From: Mesorhizobium sp. ZC-5
GTDB taxonomy: Bacteria > Pseudomonadota > Alphaproteobacteria > Rhizobiales > Rhizobiaceae
NCBI RefSeq assembly: GCF_025753855.1
Contig: NZ_JAOWPT010000004.1
Location: 1 to 64,000 of the forward strand
Direction: 5' to 3'
Length of the DNA stretch: 64,000 nt
Shown here: positions 16,304-24,644 of the stretch, piece by piece
Layout of the letters: every line of letters starts with the position of its first letter
Numbering within the stretch: position 1 is the stretch's first letter
Notes under the pieces: model-generated
The model's database searches: none
Told to the model about the DNA's origin: nothing
Seen by the model: the letters and a program-made list of their open reading frames with translations, nothing else
Translations under genes and position numbers: made by a program

Positions 16304-17953
16304 ATGAGACCGATAAAGTGGGCGATTACCGAGAAATTATTCCCGTCGGATCAGGGACGCGTCATCGCCAATGCCCGCCTCGTGCTTGCGGCATTCGCTT
16401 TCGCGGGCTTCTACCTCGATCCAGTATCACCAGCTCGCGATGGAACCTTAACGCTTGTAGTTCTTGCCGGCTATTTGGTGGGAGCCGCAATCATTGTCGC
16501 GGTAGCGTACGTCAAGGTACTCGATGGAACCGCACGGTTGCTGTTCCATGTTTTCGACTTCGCGGGATGCGCCACCCTGATCATCCTGACCGGCGGCGCA
16601 ATGAACCCGATCACCGTTTTCTTTGCATTCCTGGCCGTGTCCGGCGCCCTTTTTTGGAGCGCCACAGGTGCTCTGGCGACGACGGCCGCGCTGGCTGTCG
16701 TATGGCTCCGCGCCAGTGGCCAGGATTTTGCGATCTGGAGCCGTTTCGACACGAATGCCATGACTGTTGGCGGCGGCTATCTGCTAATTGGAGCACTGCT
16801 ATTTGTCTATGTCAGCGTTTATCGTCAGCGAAACCGTGACCGCCTCGCCAAGCTTGTAGCCTGGCCGCCCGTTGAGGCAGGGGTCGAAGGGGAGATATCG
16901 CTGACGGCACTGTTGCGCCATGCCGCGCTGGTGCTGCGGCTGGAACACGTCATTGTGGTGTGGGAGGATATTTCCAATCCGGGCTGGCGCGTCTCGCATT
17001 TCAACAGTCGCGATGGCGAGACTGGCAGGAGGCATGGCGGGATCGAAACCAGATTGGTGAGTGATGCGTTGACCGAACTTGCCTTCATGGGCACCAGTCC
17101 GGCCGGCAATCACGCTCTCACGGCGGAAGGAACCCGCGATGTCCAGGCGCCTCTTGTCGCACCGGGGGTCTTCAATTTCCTTCAAATCCGCAGCTTCTCA
17201 AGTGCTCCATTCGAAGCCGCGCATTTTCGTGGACGCGTGTTTATCGTCGACCCGCATACACTCAGCGTCGAGTTGCTCTCATGGACCGAAATTATCGCTG
17301 GGCGGATCGGCATGGAACTGGAGCATTTCGGGCTGCGCGGCGATCTTGAAAAAGCTGCTGCTGCGAAGGAACGCACTCGCCTCGGACGCGACATGCACGA
17401 CAGCATCCTGCAGGAGCTCACCGCAGCCCGCCTGCAGCTGGCTGGAATGTCGGCCGCTGCCACATCTGAGGCGAAAAAGGCGATCGATCATGCGGCTAAC
17501 ATGCTTGCTGCACAACAACGGCGGATCCGCGAATTTGTTGTCGAAACCAATCCCCGGCCCACCAGTTCGACATTAGCGTTGCCTGAAGCCATCCAGCCTG
17601 TCTTGGACGAACTGGCCAATCTCTGGCGATGTCACATCACAGGCCAATTTCACCCCGAGCGCGCAACGGTCACCGCTGTTCGCTTGCCGCAGGTCCGGCT
17701 GATCCTCGCCGAAGCTGTGGCAAACGCAATTCGGCATGGGAAGGCAACCCACATTGATGTAACGATCGAGTCGGATGCGGGGCTGTGGATCGAAGTCCGC
17801 GACAATGGTGCGGCGGCGACTGACAATCCCGCATCAAGCGACCAAATCGCGCCCTTTTCCCTGAGGCAACGTGTTCGCGCCTTAGGAGGCGGGTGCAATC
17901 TCACTGTCGGCGCCGATGGCGGGACACTGGTGGTCGCGCTGCCGGCAGCCTGA
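16304..17953 (+). CDS. Membrane sensor histidine kinase, NarX/HisKA_3 type
   Basis: A 549-residue sensor kinase. Residues about 25-175 hold five or six membrane helices without a large periplasmic loop, so the signal is probably sensed in or near the membrane. A cytoplasmic GAF-like region follows (about 195-340). The HisKA_3 dimerisation helix contains the phospho-acceptor His365 (RLGRDMHDSILQELTAARLQ), and the ATPase domain has the N-box ILAEAVANAIRHGKATHIDV and a G-box RVRALGGGCNLTVG. Its stop is followed eight bases later by the response-regulator start. Confidence 0.9.
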   Translation: MRPIKWAITEKLFPSDQGRVIANARLVLAAFAFAGFYLDPVSPARDGTLTLVVLAGYLVGAAIIVAVAYVKVLDGTARLLFHVFDFAGCATLIILTGGAMNPITVFFAFLAVSGALFWSATGALATTAALAVVWLRASGQDFAIWSRFDTNAMTVGGGYLLIGALLFVYVSVYRQRNRDRLAKLVAWPPVEAGVEGEISLTALLRHAALVLRLEHVIVVWEDISNPGWRVSHFNSRDGETGRRHGGIETRLVSDALTELAFMGTSPAGNHALTAEGTRDVQAPLVAPGVFNFLQIRSFSSAPFEAAHFRGRVFIVDPHTLSVELLSWTEIIAGRIGMELEHFGLRGDLEKAAAAKERTRLGRDMHDSILQELTAARLQLAGMSAAATSEAKKAIDHAANMLAAQQRRIREFVVETNPRPTSSTLALPEAIQPVLDELANLWRCHITGQFHPERATVTAVRLPQVRLILAEAVANAIRHGKATHIDVTIESDAGLWIEVRDNGAAATDNPASSDQIAPFSLRQRVRALGGGCNLTVGADGGTLVVALPAA

Positions 17954-17961
17954 GGAAACAT

Positions 17962-18594
17962 ATGCCTACCACAGTTGTCATTGCCGACGATCACCCCGTG
18001 GTTTTGCAGGGGTTGGCCGGCCTCATCTCTGCGAACCCCGGGTTTACCGTTGTGGCAACCAGCACGGACGGCGTTGAAGCCCTCGACGCCATCCGCGAAA
18101 AGCGCCCGGATATCGCGGTTGTGGATCTCAATATGCCACGCATGACCGGTCGTCAGGTGATCGCGGCCGTGATGAGCGAGTCCCTGGCGACGAGGATAGT
18201 GCTGTTGACGGCTGCGGCGTCCGACGCAGAACTTTACGACACGATAGAGGCTGGCGCGGCAGCGGTGATAATCAAGGATGTCGGAATTGAAGTGCTCCTG
18301 GATTGCCTCAAGACCGTTGCCGCCGGCGGAACATGGCTTCCAGAGAACGTGCTTGGGCCTGCAATAAATCGCGAATCCCAGCGTCGCCAGGAATGGCGGC
18401 AACTTTCGGCTGAACTAACAGCGCGTGAACTGGATATCGTCAGACTTGCGCTGGACGGAACAACGACCAAGCAGATCTCATTCGATCTCGACATCACCGT
18501 TGGAACGGCCAAGGTGCATATGAGCAATATCTTTCGAAAGTTGCGCATTTCATCGAGGAGCGAATTGATCAAGTTGGCCTCAGGGCAGCTATAG
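17962..18594 (+). CDS. NarL/LuxR-family response regulator
   Basis: The 210-residue partner of the upstream kinase. The receiver domain has the acidic pair (VVIADDHPVV), phospho-acceptor Asp55 (IAVVDLNMPRMTG) and the conserved Lys (AAVIIKDVG). A LuxR-type helix-turn-helix fills the C-terminus (LTARELDIVRLALDGTTTKQ, then VGTAKVHMSNIFRKLRISSR). The ATG at 17962 has a TGAGGAAA ribosome site. Its target genes are not evident from the window. Confidence 0.93.
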   Translation: MPTTVVIADDHPVVLQGLAGLISANPGFTVVATSTDGVEALDAIREKRPDIAVVDLNMPRMTGRQVIAAVMSESLATRIVLLTAAASDAELYDTIEAGAAAVIIKDVGIEVLLDCLKTVAAGGTWLPENVLGPAINRESQRRQEWRQLSAELTARELDIVRLALDGTTTKQISFDLDITVGTAKVHMSNIFRKLRISSRSELIKLASGQL

Positions 18595-18659
18595 CGCGGC
18601 CCGACTGATCAACCGACCCTTGCTATGACCGCAGTTAAATAGGCAGCGAGCCCTATCGC

Positions 18660-19065
18660 TTGTACAAAAGGGCGTCTTGGAGCCAGCCTCCAAGGCTTTA
18701 TGGTCGCGCTATCGATCCCCCACCCTACGATCGATCGGCGCGGCCACCTTTTGTCTGCCCGCGTCACCGAGTTCGTGTTGCGGCGTTCTGGATCACGATA
18801 GCCCATGGAGCACAAAGCGATCGGAGCAAGGCCACAGGTCTCGCCGGCTTCCCGAAGATCGCCGAATATGCGACGTGCGTCGTAAACTCCGTGGCTTGCT
18901 CTGTAGGAAGCGCGGATGAGATCGAGTAGCCAGGCATCTTTCTCTGGCGTGGTCGCTGACGCGTGGAGCCATGCTTAGGAACCCTGCTTGGGCAACACGT
19001 AAGACCCGGCACATCAAAGTGATCGCGTAGTCGTAACGTTGCTCGTTCATGAAGCGGTACTTCAC
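18660..19065 (-). pseudogene. IS3-family transposase (orfB) fragment, frameshifted
   Basis: On the minus strand from 19065 the frame begins MKYRFMNEQRYDYAITLMCR, then VLRVAQAGFLSMAPRVSDHA, which matches the start of IS3-family orfB proteins. Near 18940 homology jumps frame and continues as DAWLLDLIRASYRASHGVYD, ARRIFGDLREAGETCG, the segment before the DDE domain. A further RRSIVGWGIDS-like piece near 18680 may be the catalytic-core remnant after an internal deletion. At least one frameshift and a deletion make it non-functional. No terminal inverted repeats were found. Confidence 0.65.
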
Positions 19066-19131
19066 TCGGGTTCCCTGGCAAGGTACCGCGCGGCTTCCTA
19101 AGAAACAGCAAACTCGACGTCGCAGGGAACA

Positions 19132-19319
19132 GCCTGCAAAACGAAGCCCAGCGATTTTGCGCGCCGCCTCAGATTGGCGAGGACACCGATGCGATATTGT
19201 TCCTCATAGTGGTCGGCACCCGGATCCCTACAGGTCACGCCGTGCCTGAGGGTGTTGTAGAACAGCACCGCAATTTTTGCCTTGCCCTCACGAGAGGACA
19301 GGCGACGATAAAGGCTCCG
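19132..19319 (-). pseudogene. IS110-like transposase C-terminal fragment
   Basis: The minus strand reads LYRRLSSREGKAKIAVLFYN, TLRHGVTCRDPGADHYEEQY and RIGVLANLRRRAKSLGFVLQ in one frame. This matches, from memory, the C-terminal pattern of IS110/IS116/IS902 transposases, in which a 'G-x-x-Y-x-D-L-G-x-D-Y' segment is followed by an Arg-rich helix and 'LGF'. There is no start and no N-terminal DEDD domain, so it is a decayed fragment. The family assignment is tentative. Confidence 0.5.
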
Positions 19320-19433
19320 AGCGCCGTATCGCGCGCCCGCTAGTCTAAATTAGTCTAATTGCAACGTTCCGAGGAATCGAACATCGCATCGCGAAGGCCG
19401 ATGGAAGCATCCAGTGCTCGAAGAGGTCGATGT

Positions 19434-19513
19434 TGGAGCGGGTAGCGGGTAGCGGGAATCGAACCCGCATATTCAGCTTGGACGCTGTAATGCGCTCTCC
19501 TTCTACCCGACCG
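19434..19513 (-). pseudogene. Degenerate tRNA-Gly remnant
   Basis: Reading the minus strand toward 19434, the 3' half of a tRNA-Gly(UCC)-like gene is recognisable: GTCCAAGCTGAATAT, an intact T arm (GCGGG-TTCGATT-CCCGC), an acceptor strand TACCCGC and TCCA. The acceptor 7-mer TACCCGC is duplicated, the anticodon loop has lost a base, and no 5' acceptor strand or normal D arm precedes it. It cannot fold as a functional tRNA. It lies about 95 bases from an intact tRNA-Gly on the other strand. Confidence 0.7.
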
Positions 19514-19608
19514 ACAGCCAGGATAACGTTCGAAGGAGCCACGCGGGGCCGACAACGTACGATCACGACTTGACCGATCTAGCCCAGTTTATTACCGATG
19601 GAAGCGCT

Positions 19609-19682
19609 GCGGGCATGGTGAAAAGGTATCACAGGAGCCTTCCAAGCTCTTAGTGCGGGTTCGATTCCCGCTGTCCGCTCCA
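19609..19682 (+). tRNA. tRNA-Gly(UCC)
   Basis: A complete 74-base cloverleaf. The acceptor GCGGGCA pairs with TGTCCGC (one G-T pair), the D stem GTGA pairs with TCAC around a seven-base loop containing GG, and the anticodon stem GGAGC pairs with GCTCT. The loop is CTTCCAA (anticodon TCC), the variable loop TAGT, and the T arm GCGGG-TTCGATT-CCCGC. The discriminator is T and CCA is encoded. Everything needed for function is present. Confidence 0.95.
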
Positions 19683-20167
19683 GCAGCTTAGATCCCAAGC
19701 CAATCTGCATGATCACTTCCGGTGATATCAGGCACCGGCGCTACAAAACTATCGCCGAGGGGAAGAATGTCTTTGACGCCTGGCACGAGTTGCGCCCGAG
19801 AGCGTTGCCTGGCCAAGCTCAACTGAAGAAGGTTCCTTTGCCAGTTTCATGACACGATAATTCGGTGTGGCAATTGTCTGGGCCAAAGCTTCGACGCACG
19901 GAATCCCATTCTCTGATGCTTCATCCTCGCAGCTAAAGCGACACAAGGCTTTTCCTGTCTTTGTCTTTAGGCTTCTGATTAGATCATAAACTCTACCGCG
20001 CAAGCCTTCGTGATGTTCTGGACGCAATGTGCTGCGAGAATGCACTCCAGCTAGCTGAGCAGCGGGCTACATTACTTTGCCATCAAATTTTCTCCGAAGA
20101 TCGGGTATCACACGGGATAGTTATTCATCCGACTACTTGCAAAGCACGAATTTTGATTCGAAACTAT
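19683..20167. other. Spacer between tRNA-Gly and the polysaccharide operon
   Basis: About 485 bases with no supported gene. A minus-strand open frame at 19749-20045 (98 codons) has no recognised domain. No duplicate of the tRNA 3' end that would mark the far end of an integrated element was found near here. This stretch should contain the promoter of the following operon. Confidence 0.4.
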
Positions 20168-21304
20168 ATGCGGGTATCCACTCGGGACGAGTGGTTGGGT
20201 AAGATGGGAATATCTGCTTTTCATGGAGCGGCTTTCAAGATTTCCGGGATTCCGGAAGTCGCGCTAATGGGCAGCGCAACCACACCCTTACCCGGTGTGT
20301 GGGGAGCCATCTACGCAACCGACCGCAATGCGCTTCCCAGTCAATCGCCAGAATGGGGTGCCGCCGTCACGGCGTCAGGACGATATAGTGACCAAACGCT
20401 GTGCTATGAGTTCTCGGGCGGACGCCGCGCAATTCTGCCTCTCTTTTGCAGCGGGTCGATATTCGGTCAGTATGCTTCCGCAGCGTCGCCACCGAACGCC
20501 TGGGGTTTCGGCGGGCCAATTGCGGACGTCGCGCTCGATGCAGCCCACTTGAACGCCATACTTCGCGACCTCGCAAACCGCTTTTTCATGCGTATTCAGC
20601 TTCGGCCCAACCCACTTGCAGCAACCCTCTGGGCGGAAGCCGTACCAACCGGCTGGATCTCACGTCCGCGACTGGCGCATGTGCTCGATCTATCGACGGG
20701 ATACGAGGCGATCTGGAAATCCTGCTTTCGTGCCGACACGCGTACCCGGATCAGGCGGGCGCAAAGAGCGGGCGTGGAAGTCGAGACTGGACAGGACGAA
20801 CGGCTCGTCGACGAATTTCACTTGCTGCTTCAGAAGTCTTTCGAACGATGGGCACACATTCAACGCGAGCCGTCGGCGCTTGCCCGCTGGCGAGGCCTTC
20901 GACGTGATCCGCGTTCGAAATTCATCGGCATGGCCACGGCCATGGGATCGAACTTCCGTGTCTCGGTTGCCCGACTTGGTGGGGTGCCAATCGCGGCCAT
21001 CGTGGTTCTGATGGGCCGTCAAGCACACTATACGCGCGGCGCAATGGATGAGAATCTCGCTGGCCCCACCTACGCCAACTATCTGCTCCATTCGATGGCA
21101 ATCAAGGACGCCTGTGACCGTGGATGCACCCACTATCACCTTGGCGAGACAGGAAATTCGGCCTCGCTTGCGCAATTCAAGTCGCGGTTCGGAGCCGTGG
21201 CTGTGCCTTATGCCGAGTATTTTCGCGAGCGCTTGCCGGTGTCCGCCATAGACGGTGCAGCGCGGCGTCTCGTCAAGCGTCTGATAGGGTTCCGGGATGG
21301 GTAA
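20168..21304 (+). CDS. FemAB/GNAT-like acyl- or aminoacyl-transferase
   Basis: A protein of about 378 residues with a FemAB-type double-GNAT fold (Acetyltransf_6). Landmarks are an N-terminal 'YATDRNALPSQSPEWGAAV' start, the central RADTRTRIRRAQRAGVEVET helix, and the C-terminal core FRVSVARLGGVPIAAIVVL ... HYTRGAMDENLAGPTYANYL ... YHLGETGNSASLAQFKSRFG. Members transfer acyl or aminoacyl groups in envelope or exopolysaccharide assembly. The start is uncertain: 20168 has no good ribosome site, 20204 follows GGGTAAG, and an open frame extends back to 20027. The 3' end overlaps the GH16 gene by eight bases, so it is part of the polysaccharide operon and may decorate the glycan. Confidence 0.78.
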   Translation: MRVSTRDEWLGKMGISAFHGAAFKISGIPEVALMGSATTPLPGVWGAIYATDRNALPSQSPEWGAAVTASGRYSDQTLCYEFSGGRRAILPLFCSGSIFGQYASAASPPNAWGFGGPIADVALDAAHLNAILRDLANRFFMRIQLRPNPLAATLWAEAVPTGWISRPRLAHVLDLSTGYEAIWKSCFRADTRTRIRRAQRAGVEVETGQDERLVDEFHLLLQKSFERWAHIQREPSALARWRGLRRDPRSKFIGMATAMGSNFRVSVARLGGVPIAAIVVLMGRQAHYTRGAMDENLAGPTYANYLLHSMAIKDACDRGCTHYHLGETGNSASLAQFKSRFGAVAVPYAEYFRERLPVSAIDGAARRLVKRLIGFRDG

Positions 21305-22136
21305 ATCCACTTTCGGCAGCCTTGCGTTAGTGATCTCCCTGGTGAGTTCCAGTTCGATCGCAGAAGAAGCCCCCAGCGGCCCGCACGGCGGCGAAGGACG
21401 ATGGGCCTTGGTTTTCAATGACCAATTCAATGGCAACCGCCTCAATCTCAAAAAATGGACCACCTGCTACTGGTGGAACAAGAACGGCTGCACGAACCTC
21501 GGCAACAATGAACTGCAGTGGTACCGGCCCGAGAACGTCTCCGTTGCCGGCGGGCTGCTTCGGCTTGAGGCCCGCCCGCAAAAGGTGCGCGGCCACAAAA
21601 ATGCAATCTTCAACTATACCTCCGGCATGGTAACGACGGGCCGGGACTACGATGAACTCCCCAATCCGTCTCGCGCCCGGTTTTTATACGGCCATTTCGA
21701 AATACGGGCGAAAGCGCCGATCGGACAGGGTCTGTGGTCGGCTATATGGCTGCTGCCAGAGAGCCGGGAATCGCGGCCCGAGATAGACGTGATGGAGGTC
21801 CTCGGGCACACACCCGATCAGTTGCGCATGCATTTCCACTATCTCACCGATAAGGGCGAACCTCAAAGTCCCGGTGAAACAGTAAAGACAGCCGACCTTA
21901 CGGCAGACTGGCACCTCTACGGGCTCAGCTGGGAGCCAGGGCTGATCGTCTGGTATCTCGATGGTGTCGAGAAATGGCGGTTCAGCGACAAGAGCCTGGT
22001 TCCCGACGAGGAGATGTATCTGCTGATCAATCTGGCTGTCGGCGGGGATTGGCCTGGCCCTCCAGACGAGACCACCAAATTTCCGGCAGAATACCTGATC
22101 GACTATGTCCGGGTCTGGCAACGGGTTGAAGGATGA
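21297..22136 (+). CDS. Secreted GH16 beta-glucanase / polysaccharide depolymerase
   Basis: A 279-residue secreted glycoside hydrolase of family 16. A signal peptide covers about residues 1-22 (MGKSTFGSLALVISLVSSSS). The active-site motif E-I-D-V-M-E is at 162-167, giving nucleophile Glu162, helper Asp164 and acid/base Glu167. Substrate-cleft aromatics surround it (GLWSAIWLLPE, MHFHYLTDKG), and the strand 'ADWHLYGLSWEPGLIVWYLDG' is typical. Family members include ExoK-type succinoglycan depolymerases. Here it is coupled by overlap to both neighbours, suggesting that it trims the polymer made by this operon. Confidence 0.93.
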   Translation: MGKSTFGSLALVISLVSSSSIAEEAPSGPHGGEGRWALVFNDQFNGNRLNLKKWTTCYWWNKNGCTNLGNNELQWYRPENVSVAGGLLRLEARPQKVRGHKNAIFNYTSGMVTTGRDYDELPNPSRARFLYGHFEIRAKAPIGQGLWSAIWLLPESRESRPEIDVMEVLGHTPDQLRMHFHYLTDKGEPQSPGETVKTADLTADWHLYGLSWEPGLIVWYLDGVEKWRFSDKSLVPDEEMYLLINLAVGGDWPGPPDETTKFPAEYLIDYVRVWQRVEG

Positions 22137-24625
22137 GCGCTCTGACCAGCAATCGCATAGGCGCGCCCTATCCAGGCAGTGCGGTTCTCAAGTCGCTGTC
22201 GGCGTTCATTTCCAGCACCATGGACGTGCCCTTGATCCGCAATGGCTATGCGCTGCTCGCGAGCGCAGGCCTGACTTCTGCGCTTGGCCTTGTCTATTGG
22301 ATACTTGCCGCACGCCTCTATTCGGCCGAACAGGTCGGCGTCGGCGCGGCGCTGATTTCGACGATGTTGACGCTCGGAAATATATCGCAACTCAATCTCG
22401 GCAATCTCCTCAACCGTTTCCTGCCGACTGCCGGCGATCGTTCAGTGCGACTGATCCTGTTTGCATATTCGGCAGCGGCGATCGCAGCATTGTTGATATC
22501 GGCCGGATCTCTGTTCGTCATCACGCGTCTTGTCGATGAGCTCGAATTCCTGGGCGGCCAACCCTGGACGGCAGGCGGCTTCGTTGTAGCCACGGTGGCC
22601 TGGACGCTCTTTGCGTTGCAAGACAGCGTGCTTGCGGGCCTCAGGCGATCCACCTTCGTACCCATCGAGAATGCAATTTTCGCGGTATCCAAGATTGCTC
22701 TGCTTGTGATCTTCGCCGGCTCATCGCTGATGGGATCGGGCCTCTATGCGGCCTGGACTTTGCCGCTGCCCTTACTGCTCGCATTCGTCAATTGGTTTGT
22801 TTTCACACGTTTCATCCAGTGCCACATTGTGGCGTCGGCAAGTTCGGTTGATCTGGGTTGGAAGGCCGTAGCCAGATTCTACGGTTGGGACTATCTCGGC
22901 ACGATAGCGTCCATGACCGCCATTGGGGTCGCCCCGCTGCTGGTCCTTCATTTCCGCGGGGCGGAAATGCTGGCCGGATACTATATTGCCTGGGAGATCG
23001 CCTACAGCCTTTATCTCATAGGCCGGTCTATGGGCGTCTCCCTGCTTGCCGAAGCCGGCTTTGACCGGCTGCGGTTGAAAAGCCTGATGGCTGATTCATT
23101 CGTGCATACTATGCTGCTCCTGACGCTTGCCGTGGCATTGTTGATCGCCGGCGCGCCGCTGATGATGGGTTTGTTCGGCCCCGCTTATTCGGACAGCGCA
23201 ACCACGCTGCTACGTATCCTTGCCTTGTCGTGTCTGCCGTGGGGCTTTGTCACGATCGCCCTCGCCATAGCGCGCGCCCAGGGTGAAACATTCGTGGTTG
23301 CGCTTGCCCAACTCTTCACCATGACGATCGTGCTTGGCGCAGGCGCTCCACTTCTTTGGGCCTATGGCACGATCGGCATGGGGATCGCATGGCTTGCCGC
23401 GCATTCGTTGGTGGCGGCCGGCATCATTGCTTATGCGATGTCCCGCTTTGGAAAGGACATAATTCTTGAAAGCATCTTGCGTGTGGGGTCAGCACTCGCG
23501 CGCTTGAGGGCGGCTCTTGGACCGAGCATTGTTGCATCTCAGGATTTGCCGCCGCTCCCCCCGCTGCTTTCCCGGACAGGCGTTGCCGGTGCCGAACGAT
23601 GGCTGCCGCTCGTTGAATTCCGCAGGGAAGGCGATGTTCGCACCATCCTGGTCGGCGAACGTTCCGAAGGGTCCGGCAGCAATGGTGTTCGCGGCGAGGT
23701 CAAAAAGCCGCGCGCGGTATGCAAGATATCGACCAGCCGTGAAGGCGTGAACGCCATCATGAGACACCTCGAGCAAATTGAGGGCCTGAAGGCGGACGGG
23801 CGCCTGCATAGTCTCGACGTCCTGCTGCCTGAACTCCTGGCAGTGGAAAAGGGCCCCGACTTCGCGGGGCTCGTAGAGCGGGCGCTACCGGGACATGACG
23901 GGCGAAAAATCCTGCAAATCCCCGGCGAGCGCACTGAATCGATGGCGTCCGCAGCTAGCATTATTACCGAAATTCACCACCGGTCCGCTCAAGCGACAAC
24001 TATCGATGAAACCTGGATCGATCGTTGGATAAGTCGTCCCTCAGAGAGCTTACTGTCGGCAGTGAATATGGTTTTGAACCCACCCGAGCGAAGGGAAGCA
24101 ATAGAGGCCTTCCGTAGGGAGCAGGCCCTGTTCTGGAGTGGCCGGTCCATACATCTGGGGCGAGGTCATGGAGATTTCTGTCCGGGCAACATTCTGTTTG
24201 CACCCCGCAAGAATTGCGTCAAACCAGCCGCCAGAACCTACGCGGCGGACGTGACAGCCATCGTCGACTGGGAATCCGCCACGGAGGATGCGCCGCCAGG
24301 TCTCGATCTCATCTACCTGTTGTTGACGGCACGCGCCCTGCACAGCGGCGACGATCTCGGTCACGTCGTCCGCGGCATCCTGTTGCGGCCCCGTTACACG
24401 GACGAGGAGATGAAATGGCTACACGTTGCCGAATATGGATGGGAGACGGCCTACGGCCCGATGCACGATGAGGCTGCAATCAGGGCCATCTGCGGACTGG
24501 CATGGCTCCAGCATGTTTCGTCCAACCTTGGCAAGACTTCTCAATTTGCGCGGAAGAGGCTTTGGGTCGCTGTCAACGTCGATCGAGTACTGCAACTGTT
24601 TCTGCATCCGAAGGTAATCCAATGA
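22133..24625 (+). CDS. Fusion of polysaccharide flippase (Wzx/MATE-like) and APH-like kinase
   Basis: An 830-residue two-domain protein. Residues about 25-455 form 12-14 membrane helices resembling Wzx-type flippases of the MVF superfamily (NGYALLASAGLTSALGLVYW, then the RLYSAEQVGVGAALISTMLT region). Residues about 480-815 form a soluble kinase-like domain of the aminoglycoside phosphotransferase fold: a candidate ATP lysine Lys531 (AVCKISTS), a catalytic loop H679-G-D681-F-C-P-G-N686, and a metal-binding Asp711 (AIVDWESATEDAPPGLDLIY). All key kinase residues are present, so it may be active. The ATG overlaps the GH16 stop (ATGA). The substrate is unknown; a carrier lipid, glycan or sugar is possible. 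Confidence 0.85.
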   Translation: MSALTSNRIGAPYPGSAVLKSLSAFISSTMDVPLIRNGYALLASAGLTSALGLVYWILAARLYSAEQVGVGAALISTMLTLGNISQLNLGNLLNRFLPTAGDRSVRLILFAYSAAAIAALLISAGSLFVITRLVDELEFLGGQPWTAGGFVVATVAWTLFALQDSVLAGLRRSTFVPIENAIFAVSKIALLVIFAGSSLMGSGLYAAWTLPLPLLLAFVNWFVFTRFIQCHIVASASSVDLGWKAVARFYGWDYLGTIASMTAIGVAPLLVLHFRGAEMLAGYYIAWEIAYSLYLIGRSMGVSLLAEAGFDRLRLKSLMADSFVHTMLLLTLAVALLIAGAPLMMGLFGPAYSDSATTLLRILALSCLPWGFVTIALAIARAQGETFVVALAQLFTMTIVLGAGAPLLWAYGTIGMGIAWLAAHSLVAAGIIAYAMSRFGKDIILESILRVGSALARLRAALGPSIVASQDLPPLPPLLSRTGVAGAERWLPLVEFRREGDVRTILVGERSEGSGSNGVRGEVKKPRAVCKISTSREGVNAIMRHLEQIEGLKADGRLHSLDVLLPELLAVEKGPDFAGLVERALPGHDGRKILQIPGERTESMASAASIITEIHHRSAQATTIDETWIDRWISRPSESLLSAVNMVLNPPERREAIEAFRREQALFWSGRSIHLGRGHGDFCPGNILFAPRKNCVKPAARTYAADVTAIVDWESATEDAPPGLDLIYLLLTARALHSGDDLGHVVRGILLRPRYTDEEMKWLHVAEYGWETAYGPMHDEAAIRAICGLAWLQHVSSNLGKTSQFARKRLWVAVNVDRVLQLFLHPKVIQ

Positions 24626-24644
24626 CCTGCGGGGGAGTTTCGTG

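Noticed and set aside
16068..16307. 79-codon frame before the histidine-kinase gene
   Set aside because: No recognised domain and it ends inside the kinase gene start; probably chance.
19749..20045. 98-codon minus-strand frame after tRNA-Gly
   Set aside because: No domain, low hydrophobicity pattern typical of noise, and it sits in a decayed insertion region.
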